This document shows, piece after piece, positions 1 to 5,468 of a stretch of DNA of 5,468 bases. Positions within the stretch are counted from its first letter, which is position 1. The number at the start of each line of letters is the position of its first letter. A program made the position numbers and the translations under genes. The notes under the pieces were generated by a model that was given only the letters and a program-made list of their open reading frames with translations, was not told the origin of the DNA and searched no databases. Source of the DNA: Desulfuromonadales bacterium C00003068 (GTDB lineage: Bacteria; Desulfobacterota; Desulfuromonadia; Desulfuromonadales; Desulfuromonadaceae); assembly GCA_001751155.1 (NCBI GenBank), contig MAXR01000298.1:1-5468 (forward strand). Direction: 5' to 3'.

Positions 1-2
1 TA

Positions 3-986
3 AACAGGGTACCCAGTGCCTCGGATTGGCTTCTAAACAGTATAAGCGGATTGGTCGGGGCCATAGCTGGCATCATCTTTGGCCATAAATATTTTTACCG
101 TGTTACGGCATGGTTAACTGATCGGTGGCAGCATTGGCCTCTCGATATCTTTACCCTATTGCTGTTAATGCTGCTGTTTGCTGATGCCCTGTCACCCTTT
201 CTACCGACAATTAAGCTATCTCAGGTTTGGCGAAGCCTGAAACGATCACATTTTGATTTAGTGGACGGTTTTTCTCAGCACCCGTGGCATTGGTGGATCA
301 TGGTCAAGATACAAACGTTTCACCTCATCAGCCTCATGCTATCCTTTTGGAATGGGGCCAAACAGCATCGACGGCGCTGGGTTAAAATCGCCTGCATCAC
401 CGCTGTTTTAGCACTGGGCATGGAACTGATTAAGCCGATGATCGCAACCCGTACCATCAACATAACCAATATTATTACAAGCAATTTAGGCTCTTTTTTG
501 ATTGTGATAACCGGCCCATTGCTGATCACCCGCATCTCCAGAAAAACTATTTTAACCCTCGCGATACTTTCCATCCTTAGTTATCTACTTTACCTTGGCT
601 GGACCCCTTTCAATTTTCACTGGGAGTTGCAATCAGCAAAACAAAAACTGCCGAACAGCCTAAAAGAACTGCTCCCCCTCTACCATTACGCCATGGGAGC
701 AACCATGGAGCACGCCCGTCTCTTTGTGCAAAACATCACCTTATCAACAATTTTAATTTACCTGTTACGTTTACGTTACGAGATCTTCAATAGACATAAA
801 AACGGAATTTACTTTGCCTTACTAACAGGCTTAATAGTGGGAATACTTCAAGAAGGTGGCCAATTTTTTCTGGTCAACAGAACCCCATCAATGACCGATA
901 TTTATTGCTTCTTAATAGGTGGATACTTTGGAACTAAAATTCCAAGAAATGACAAATTGAGATATGACTCTTCAAACAACAAATAA
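3..986 (+). CDS. VanZ-like multi-pass membrane protein, 5' end cut by the window
   Basis: The reading frame is open from base 3, so the TTG at 51 is not a credible start: the 16 codons before it already carry a VanZ-type motif (NRVPSASD, then LLNSISGLVG). Numbering from the TTG codon, hydrophobic segments lie near residues 1-11, 33-50, 82-99, 112-126, 142-160, 166-184, 228-240 and 252-267. The VanZ signature recurs at E125-K128-R134-N140 with G147, and at E268-Q271-R277-D283 with G290; the E-to-R and E-to-D/N distances are identical (9 and 15 residues). A 'GW-PF-F' stretch (183-189) precedes the last module. The VanZ family is named after a teicoplanin-resistance protein, but most members have no known activity and many sit in exopolysaccharide loci, which fits here. 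The 3' end overlaps the CapA-like gene by 23 bases, suggesting translational coupling. The family call is firm; the function is unknown. Confidence 0.85.
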   Translation, partial: NRVPSASDWLLNSISGLVGAIAGIIFGHKYFYRVTAWLTDRWQHWPLDIFTLLLLMLLFADALSPFLPTIKLSQVWRSLKRSHFDLVDGFSQHPWHWWIMVKIQTFHLISLMLSFWNGAKQHRRRWVKIACITAVLALGMELIKPMIATRTINITNIITSNLGSFLIVITGPLLITRISRKTILTLAILSILSYLLYLGWTPFNFHWELQSAKQKLPNSLKELLPLYHYAMGATMEHARLFVQNITLSTILIYLLRLRYEIFNRHKNGIYFALLTGLIVGILQEGGQFFLVNRTPSMTDIYCFLIGGYFGTKIPRNDKLRYDSSNNK

Positions 987-2064
987 ACGGATCAAGATTG
1001 CAGTCGTTGGCGACCTACTGCTCACGGCAAAGCCGGGTAACGATGAACCACAACGGGGGCTTGAAGTGCTATCAGATGAGATACGAGATATCTTTGCTGA
1101 CGCAGATATTGTTTTGGCAAATCTCGAATGTACCCTCCCCAGCGAGGACAATGTTGACACAGAACCTCGTGTTTTCAGCTCAAAAGACCAGATCCGCAGC
1201 ATCAAAGAGAGTGGCATCAACTTGGTCACACTGGGTAATAATCACTGTTTTGATGGTAAGGATAAAGGATTTTTAAAATTAACATCGTTACTAAACGACA
1301 TGAAGATCCCATATTTTGGTGCAGGATTAAACCTCAATGATGCCTCACAACCAGCCATTTTAAAAATCAATGGCATCACCATTGCGTTTCTCTCTGCGGT
1401 AGATACCTCAAGCGGCATGTACCGATTTGCCACCGACAAATCAAGTGGTGTCGTAAAATTAGATCAAACTGCGCTATGTCAGCAAATTTCGGCGTTAAAA
1501 AAACAGTATGACCACGTCATCGTTACTCCACATTGGGGTGATGAGCGTTTTCGTATCCCATCAATGGAACAAATAGAACAAGCTCACGCGTTCATCGATA
1601 CTGGGGCCGTAATGGTCGCGGGACACCACCCACACGTTCTTCAAGGTTTAGAACACTATCGAGATGCTCCGATCATGTATTCTCTAGGAAACTTTTTCGC
1701 CAATAACGTCTATTGGGATAATGGTGATTTTTTAACCTGGAATCGGTTTGAAAGAACTGGCTGTATTTTAGTTGCAGAACTTGGCAAAAACGGCATTCTC
1801 AGCACTCAACAAATTCCAATATTTAATAATGGCGGGGCTCTTATTGTCGAAAAATCAGGCTGGGGTGATCGCTGTCTCAGCAATGTTAATCAACGACTGG
1901 CCCGCGGAATCACGCCAAGTTGCTACCGTAGAGAAGCCTTTTACGTTCGCACCCTTAAACCAATTTTTTCTCAACTCCAATGGACAAAACTTCGCCGCAT
2001 CCGACCTGGACATTTTCGCAAGGTTATCCAATTATTTTCACAAGGGATAAAAGGGCCAAATTAA
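964..2064 (+). CDS. CapA family protein (PGA_cap, metallophosphatase-like fold)
   Basis: The 366-residue product covers a full PGA_cap domain. Visible motifs in order are GD at 16-17, NLE at 53-55, GNNH with a following D at 91-97, HWGDE at 190-194, GHHPH at 220-224 and SLGNF at 240-244. These are the hallmark blocks of the family, whose fold resembles calcineurin-type metallophosphatases, and the Asp, Asn and His residues that would bind metal are all present. CapA of Bacillus takes part in making or anchoring poly-gamma-glutamate capsule, but proteobacterial relatives in polysaccharide loci have no agreed substrate; I would not call this a polyglutamate gene. I see no signal peptide or membrane helix at the N-terminus, unlike membrane-anchored CapA, so it looks cytoplasmic. 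The C-terminal ~65 residues are basic and lie outside the domain. The ATG at 964 has only a weak GAG before it at 2 bases; translation may depend on coupling to the VanZ-like gene that ends at 986. Confidence 0.9.
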   Translation: MTLQTTNKRIKIAVVGDLLLTAKPGNDEPQRGLEVLSDEIRDIFADADIVLANLECTLPSEDNVDTEPRVFSSKDQIRSIKESGINLVTLGNNHCFDGKDKGFLKLTSLLNDMKIPYFGAGLNLNDASQPAILKINGITIAFLSAVDTSSGMYRFATDKSSGVVKLDQTALCQQISALKKQYDHVIVTPHWGDERFRIPSMEQIEQAHAFIDTGAVMVAGHHPHVLQGLEHYRDAPIMYSLGNFFANNVYWDNGDFLTWNRFERTGCILVAELGKNGILSTQQIPIFNNGGALIVEKSGWGDRCLSNVNQRLARGITPSCYRREAFYVRTLKPIFSQLQWTKLRRIRPGHFRKVIQLFSQGIKGPN

Positions 2065-2097
2065 ATCAATAAATTCAATAGACTGGCATAACTCACG

Positions 2098-2679
2098 TTA
2101 CAGATCACGTCGTCCTTGAATGATTCTCGAATAAAGTGTATCCGCTGCTCTTTTGTATGACGGATTAATTTTCACCAAAGTGTTTAGATCCATTTTCGCC
2201 CTTTTATGATCACCAAAAAGTGCGTAGACTTTTGCCCGTTCTAGATACGCCTTGCTATATCTTGGTTTAAGAGAGATCGTTCGATTAAAATCTTTCAAAG
2301 CAAGAGCATATTGCCCTAATTTGTATAACCAAACCCCTCTCCTAAAAAAGATTTTATAGTTCTTAGGATTCATCCTCAAAATAAGGCTGTAGTCATTGAT
2401 TGCTTCGTGAATTTTCCCTAAATTATTGGCTCTATTGGTTGCTCGCAAAAGTAATAATTTTTCTGACCTTGGGTCTTTCATAATCCCTTGAGTTAAAAAC
2501 ATATCAGCATCTGAATATTTTTGCTGTTTTATCAATCCTTGTGAATACTGATAACACCTCAAAGTTCGGCTAGACTGTTGTGCTTTAACAGGTACAGCAC
2601 ATAATAGTAATAAAACTATCGACAGATAGAAAAATAACTCACTTAACTTAAAATTGAATATTTTCTTGTCAATAATCAC
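2098..2679 (-). CDS. Small exported tetratricopeptide-repeat (TPR) protein
   Basis: The product has 193 residues. Residues 1-33 look like a signal peptide: a KK near the N-terminus, a hydrophobic core at about 15-30 (FFYLSIVLLLLCAVP) and a VKA-Q cleavage site after residue 33. The Cys at 27 lies inside the core and not in a good lipobox, so a soluble periplasmic protein is more likely than a lipoprotein. Four TPR units follow at roughly 39-72, 73-107, 108-141 and 142-175, each with the usual small/large residue pattern and ending in Asn-Pro, Lys-Pro or Asp-Pro turns. TPRs bind other proteins, so a scaffold for the polysaccharide export machinery is plausible, but the partner is unknown. The start is a GTG with a good AGAGGA site; an overlapping ATG one base off meets TGA at once. 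It is last in the - strand unit, 72 bases after the glycosyltransferase, and clearly more AT-rich than its neighbours. Confidence 0.85.
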   Translation of the reverse strand: MIIDKKIFNFKLSELFFYLSIVLLLLCAVPVKAQQSSRTLRCYQYSQGLIKQQKYSDADMFLTQGIMKDPRSEKLLLLRATNRANNLGKIHEAINDYSLILRMNPKNYKIFFRRGVWLYKLGQYALALKDFNRTISLKPRYSKAYLERAKVYALFGDHKRAKMDLNTLVKINPSYKRAADTLYSRIIQGRRDL

Positions 2680-2685
2680 ATTAAT

Positions 2686-2691
2686 TCCTCT
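2686..2691 (-). promoter_or_regulatory. Ribosome binding site fixing the GTG start of the TPR gene
   Basis: On the - strand AGAGGA stands six bases before the GTG at 2679-2677. An ATG that overlaps this GTG out of frame (bases 2680-2678) is followed directly by TGA, so only the GTG frame gives the signal peptide and TPR protein. Confidence 0.7.
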
Positions 2692-2751
2692 GTAACAAAA
2701 TTTTCCATATGAATGACTGTTTGAAATTAGCCACAGATAAAATTTATTTTT

Positions 2752-3864
2752 TCACGCGTACCTTCCAGCAGTTTGTCGATATAACTGTTTGTAATGTTTA
2801 AGCATCACTTCGAGGCTATAAGCGTCACGAACCTGATTTAATCCCAAATCAGCGAAATTCTGCCGAAGTGATTCATTGTTAGCTAACTCACGAATTGCGC
2901 AAACCAGTCCATCCACATCCGCTGGTTCAATAATTTTACCGCATCGGCCACCATCTAAAAGATCTTCAACACAGCCAACTCGTGTAGCAATTGAAGCAAC
3001 ACCACAAGCCATCGCTTCATTCAACGCATTCGGATGTTGTTCAGAGTCACTGGAGAGTACAAATACATCAACTCCATTCAAAAACTCTGGAATTTCAGTT
3101 AATTTCCCCAAGAGAGAAAGGCGTTCAGACAAACCAAGCGTTGCAGCCAATTGTGTTAATGGTTCGCGCTGATTGCCCTCACCTGCAATCTGGATTTCCA
3201 GATCAACCCCCTCTTGAACAAGTCTGGCACAAGCATTGATAATGAGCGCGTGATTTTTAACTGTTCTCAAGTTACCGACCGAACCGATAATAAGTTTACT
3301 GTTGCGAGGTTGCTTGACAGGGAAGAATTTCGACGTATCAACACCATTGGCAATAACGTCGGTGCGCCCTTGCGGCCAACCCCAATGTTCCACCATCAAA
3401 TCTCGTGACTGTCGACTAACGGTAAACAGTTGCGTCGTACAATGCACCATAACCTTGGATGCCATCCGCCGCCGTAAAGGCATATATCCAGCTTTGCCAA
3501 GGCCATGAAAACTAAAGATAAAAGGGATCGGCGGGTAGGTCGCCAACAGTCGGCCTAAACACATCTCGGGCCAAGCACCCCAATTACGCGCATGAATGAC
3601 ATCAGGACGGATTTTTCGCACCAGTCTTGCCAATCTAAAGGGCAGTTGAGGCTCATTGGACCGACTATGAAAGTAATAAATTTTAGTTTCGCTAGGCAGG
3701 TGATCAGCGATATCTGTCTCACCTTTCAAGCACACAATAGAATGTCTAAAACCATCACAATTTAGACCAGTAATAACCCTCGCCATAGCCAGCTCCATAC
3801 CTCCGGCACCAAGTCCTGGCACAACATGTAATATGTGGATTTCATTGTTTTGTTTATATGCCAT
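2752..3864 (-). CDS. Glycosyltransferase family 4 (GT-B fold)
   Basis: This enzyme probably moves a sugar from a nucleotide-sugar onto a growing lipid-linked glycan at the inner face of the cytoplasmic membrane. With the start at 3864 it has 370 residues, usual for GT4. The N-terminal domain has the glycine-rich loop GLGAGGME (17-24), HARN (91-94) and HGLGKAG (120-126). The linker reads VIANGVDTSKFFPV (about 170-183). The C-terminal nucleotide-sugar domain has GSVGNLRTVKNH (194-205), AGEG (227-230) and the E-x7-E motif E275 to E283 followed by AMACG. All expected residues are present, so it should be active; donor and acceptor cannot be read from the sequence. The N-terminus and general layout recall the sugar transferases linked to exosortase/PEP-CTERM loci, from memory only. 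The frame is open 47 codons further upstream to an ATG at 4005, but that part is the ligase gene read in another frame. It overlaps the ligase gene by 11 bases. Confidence 0.93.
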   Translation of the reverse strand: MAYKQNNEIHILHVVPGLGAGGMELAMARVITGLNCDGFRHSIVCLKGETDIADHLPSETKIYYFHSRSNEPQLPFRLARLVRKIRPDVIHARNWGAWPEMCLGRLLATYPPIPFIFSFHGLGKAGYMPLRRRMASKVMVHCTTQLFTVSRQSRDLMVEHWGWPQGRTDVIANGVDTSKFFPVKQPRNSKLIIGSVGNLRTVKNHALIINACARLVQEGVDLEIQIAGEGNQREPLTQLAATLGLSERLSLLGKLTEIPEFLNGVDVFVLSSDSEQHPNALNEAMACGVASIATRVGCVEDLLDGGRCGKIIEPADVDGLVCAIRELANNESLRQNFADLGLNQVRDAYSLEVMLKHYKQLYRQTAGRYA

Positions 3865-5236
3865 CATTTTCCTGCCAATGTTTTGAAGTGAGTTCATCGT
3901 CTCTAGCCACAACCACCGTCGATAAAAGAAGAGCGTCTTCATGGGCACAATCACTGGCCCGTTCCAAACAGGCTGGCAATAAAAGAAACCACCAAAAAGC
4001 CTCATAATACATCAGGTGAGCAGTCAGACCACATGTAGCATAGCCGACAATAACAGCGCCTAAACCACAACACGACCATTGTAGAATTGAGCGATCGGCA
4101 TCGGGTAGTTCATTTGAAGTACGTAAAACTTTCAAAATCGTCAACAATCCATTAACAAAAAGGGACAATAGTAGAATCAACCCCAACAAACCAAGTTCTG
4201 CTATGACCTGAATATACGTACTATGGGGCGATAGACCTTGAATGTCTGGTGAGTATAAACCGATGTATTGGTTGAAATTTCCTGGACCCACACCAAGGGG
4301 GTGATCTTTAAACATCTGTATCCCCCCTCGCCATGCTTCAATACGCATCATGGTAGATCGATCGCTTGCTTCTGATCCAGCCACAACAGAGCCTGCATGC
4401 TTAGAAATACTAGCTATACGATGTAAAAATTGATCATCAGACACGTACATCATCCCAACCATGGCGATGATCATACCTACGACCAAACGCGACCTGAAAT
4501 GACGCGGTGCACCGAGAATAATGGCAATCCCGGCACCGACCAAGGCCAAAACAGCGCCACGGCTGCGGCACAAAACGATCGTGTTCATGGAAAAAACGGC
4601 AGAAAGAGCGCATAAAATTTTGCCCCCCCAGACAGAACGCATAAGAACCGTACCGGTGATTACTGTTGATGCCACCATAAAAGCAGCCAGAGCATTTGAA
4701 TCAAGGAAATCAGATCCACCAACCCTGCCATCTAACCGCCCACCGACAAAGGCACTACGTGGCACACCATAGGCTTGAAGCCCCAGAAGCAAAGCACACA
4801 AAACAAACAACCATAAAACCTTATCTAAGTTCTTTGGTGTCGTCACAACGTGCGTCATCATTAAACAAAAGATCATCACTTTTGTTAGTTTGATCGATGG
4901 ATGATCTGTAAAGGTATATCGATTAACTGTTTCTGGATTTAATAAGGTAAGCACCCAAATCAGAAGCAGCAGCAATAACGCTAATACCTCCTGTCGAACA
5001 AACAATTTTTTGAACCGTAATTTATGCCGATTTAATACGATACCGCCAGCTGTTAAAGCTGCAAAAATGAGGGAGTAACGGATACCAAGGGGGTTCAATG
5101 GGGCATGCCACCATTGTTTTTCTGGCCCAATGATGTAGTGCGCCATGTAGCCGAGAACACCGAGCAGTGGATTGATCAGTGCACCACCAGCAAAATATAG
5201 GAACAACAAAGAAAATCCCAGAGTCCTCAATGACAT
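3854..5236 (-). CDS. O-antigen ligase/polymerase-like membrane protein (Wzy_C domain)
   Basis: The 460-residue product has about 10-12 membrane helices, the clearest near residues 5-35, 52-68, 84-99, 118-131, 138-153, 182-199, 206-223, 228-241, 250-265, 341-368, 388-404 and 408-424. Between the two halves lies a long extracytoplasmic loop (about 266-340), typical of Wzy polymerases and WaaL-type ligases. It holds R298, W302, the block HPLGVGPGNF (312-321) and SPHSTY (336-341); H338, E347 and G349 match the usual H-x(8)-E-x-G of the Wzy_C family. GGRLDGRVGG then D179-N181 (165-181), and SRG at 225-227, are also typical. It should polymerise repeat units or transfer finished glycan to an acceptor in the periplasm. 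Polymerase and ligase cannot be told apart by sequence; an exosortase-associated O-ligase is a further option. The start is firm: an in-frame TAA lies two codons upstream and the next Met is residue 31. The Shine-Dalgarno site is weak. It leads the glycosyltransferase gene, which it overlaps. Confidence 0.88.
   Translation of the reverse strand: MSLRTLGFSLLFLYFAGGALINPLLGVLGYMAHYIIGPEKQWWHAPLNPLGIRYSLIFAALTAGGIVLNRHKLRFKKLFVRQEVLALLLLLLIWVLTLLNPETVNRYTFTDHPSIKLTKVMIFCLMMTHVVTTPKNLDKVLWLFVLCALLLGLQAYGVPRSAFVGGRLDGRVGGSDFLDSNALAAFMVASTVITGTVLMRSVWGGKILCALSAVFSMNTIVLCRSRGAVLALVGAGIAIILGAPRHFRSRLVVGMIIAMVGMMYVSDDQFLHRIASISKHAGSVVAGSEASDRSTMMRIEAWRGGIQMFKDHPLGVGPGNFNQYIGLYSPDIQGLSPHSTYIQVIAELGLLGLILLLSLFVNGLLTILKVLRTSNELPDADRSILQWSCCGLGAVIVGYATCGLTAHLMYYEAFWWFLLLPACLERASDCAHEDALLLSTVVVARDDELTSKHWQENDGI
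3870..3873 (-). promoter_or_regulatory. Ribosome binding site deciding the glycosyltransferase start
   Basis: On the - strand AGGA lies five bases before the ATG at 3864 and only two before the tandem ATG at 3867. The spacing favours 3864; either start places the conserved glycine-rich loop about 17 residues in. The site lies inside the last codons of the ligase gene, as expected for translational coupling. Confidence 0.55.
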
Positions 5237-5379
5237 AACTTAACTTTCTATCAATTCAAGAATGAGAATGACCAGCAGACTGTCGGGCTTGACGAGCCGT
5301 AGGTTCTTGTAAAGTCTGGCAGCCTGCTAATATTAAGAATACATAAGAATTTAAGGATGTAAATCACACAACAACAAAA
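5237..5379 (-). other. Leader region before the ligase/glycosyltransferase/TPR genes
   Basis: This 143-base gap is the longest without a confident gene. It holds most of a lipoprotein-like frame broken by TGA (see the 5256-5399 entry), a weak promoter-like pair and a weak inverted repeat (GGCT at 5286-5289 with AGCC at 5295-5298; AGACT at 5277-5281 with AGTCT at 5313-5317). There is no T-run after the repeat on either strand, so it is not a clear terminator. The right half is AT-rich. Confidence 0.4.
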
Positions 5380-5399
5380 TTAACGATATTTCTTGGCAT
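5256..5399 (-). pseudogene. Candidate small lipoprotein frame interrupted by an in-frame TGA
   Basis: From an ATG at 5399, preceded by GAAGG nine bases upstream, 11 codons (MPRNIVNFVVV) lead to TGA at 5366-5364. The same frame then stays open for 35 codons to TGA at 5258-5256. It contains FLILAGCQTLQEPTARQ, where LAGC is a textbook lipobox with the Cys at codon 27, and ends in a short Gln/Arg/Ser/His-rich tail. If the first TGA were a sense codon, this would be a 47-residue lipoprotein with a signal peptide of normal length. There is no ATG, GTG or TTG after the TGA and before the lipobox. Options are a nonsense-mutated gene, a sequencing error, or a chance resemblance. It overlaps the possible upstream gene end by 20 bases. 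Confidence 0.22.
5336..5363 (-). promoter_or_regulatory. Weak sigma70-like promoter candidate for the ligase operon
   Basis: On the - strand TTTACA (5363-5358) and TATTCT (5341-5336) are separated by 16 bases, matching the -35 and -10 consensus at 5 of 6 and 4 of 6 positions. It lies about 100 bases before the ligase start. In AT-rich sequence such matches are common, so this is only a candidate. Confidence 0.18.
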
Positions 5400-5468
5400 A
5401 ATAATAGGCCTTCGAAAAAAACCTATCTGACAAAGTGGTCACATCACCTGCATGTTTCACATGGTAAT
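5380..5468 (-). CDS. Possible C-terminal end of an upstream gene, cut by the window
   Basis: A frame is open from the right edge and ends in TAA at 5382-5380, giving 28 complete codons. Its tail reads TLSDRFFSKAYYYAKKYR, a basic aromatic end that looks like real protein. Such ends are seen in glycosyltransferases, but this is too short to assign a family. It runs on the same strand as the ligase gene and stops 143 bases before it. A frame of this length could be open by chance about one time in four, so the call rests on composition and context. Confidence 0.4.
   Translation of the reverse strand, partial: YHVKHAGDVTTLSDRFFSKAYYYAKKYR

Noticed and set aside
320..574. Open frame of 84 codons on the - strand inside the VanZ-like gene
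   Set aside because: It is the reverse of hydrophobic codons of a well-supported gene and has no recognisable domain.
972..1439. Open frames on both strands inside the CapA-like gene (998-1276 +, 972-1229 -, 1242-1439 -)
   Set aside because: The CapA frame carries all conserved motifs across the same bases; these are shadows.
2680..2751. Possible terminator or promoter between the glycosyltransferase and TPR genes
   Set aside because: The gap is AT-rich with no GC stem and no good -35/-10 pair; only the ribosome site is convincing.
2876..3508. Several + strand open frames of 64-98 codons across the glycosyltransferase gene
   Set aside because: They are low-complexity antisense readings; the - strand frame has every GT4 motif.
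4430..4893. + strand open frames of 61-83 codons across the ligase gene
   Set aside because: They are antisense to membrane-helix codons of a firm gene and show no domain or ribosome site.
5272..5319. Inverted repeats before the ligase gene as a terminator or riboswitch
   Set aside because: Stems are only 4-5 base pairs, with no T-run and no match to a riboswitch core that I recognise.
1..5468. tRNA, rRNA, CRISPR array, insertion sequence or attachment site
   Set aside because: No regularly spaced repeats, transposase motifs, terminal inverted repeats or RNA-gene landmarks are visible on either strand.

Overview
This window is part of a cell-surface polysaccharide locus from a Gram-negative bacterium. 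Composition is mixed, from about 30% to 60% GC between the lines I counted. A proteobacterium, possibly a gammaproteobacterium, is my best guess. It rests on the gene types (VanZ-like protein, CapA-like protein, GT4 glycosyltransferase, Wzy/WaaL-type membrane protein, secreted TPR protein), on close gene packing and on ATG/GTG starts with Shine-Dalgarno sites. I cannot name a genus.

Layout: two transcription units converge near 2065-2097. On the + strand, a VanZ-like membrane protein cut by the left edge (3-986) overlaps by 23 bases a CapA-family metallophosphatase-fold protein (964-2064). On the - strand, reading right to left, there is a probable C-terminal tail of another gene at the right edge (5468-5380), an O-antigen ligase/polymerase-like membrane protein (5236-3854), a GT4 glycosyltransferase that overlaps its end (3864-2752), and a small secreted TPR protein (2679-2098). 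There is no stretch above 300 bases without a gene; the longest gap is 5237-5379.

How the genes may work together (inference from families): the GT4 enzyme adds a sugar to a lipid-linked repeat unit on the cytoplasmic face. The Wzy_C-type protein polymerises the repeat units or transfers the glycan on the periplasmic face. The exported TPR protein could be a periplasmic scaffold. VanZ-like and CapA-like proteins occur in capsule and exopolysaccharide loci, but their exact roles there are not settled. No exosortase, flippase, priming transferase or chain-length regulator lies in the window, so the pathway type (Wzy-dependent, exosortase-associated or other) stays open.

The most notable points are a VanZ signature that occurs three times in one protein, an in-frame TGA splitting a lipoprotein-like reading frame before the ligase gene, and a markedly AT-rich TPR gene at the end of the - strand operon.
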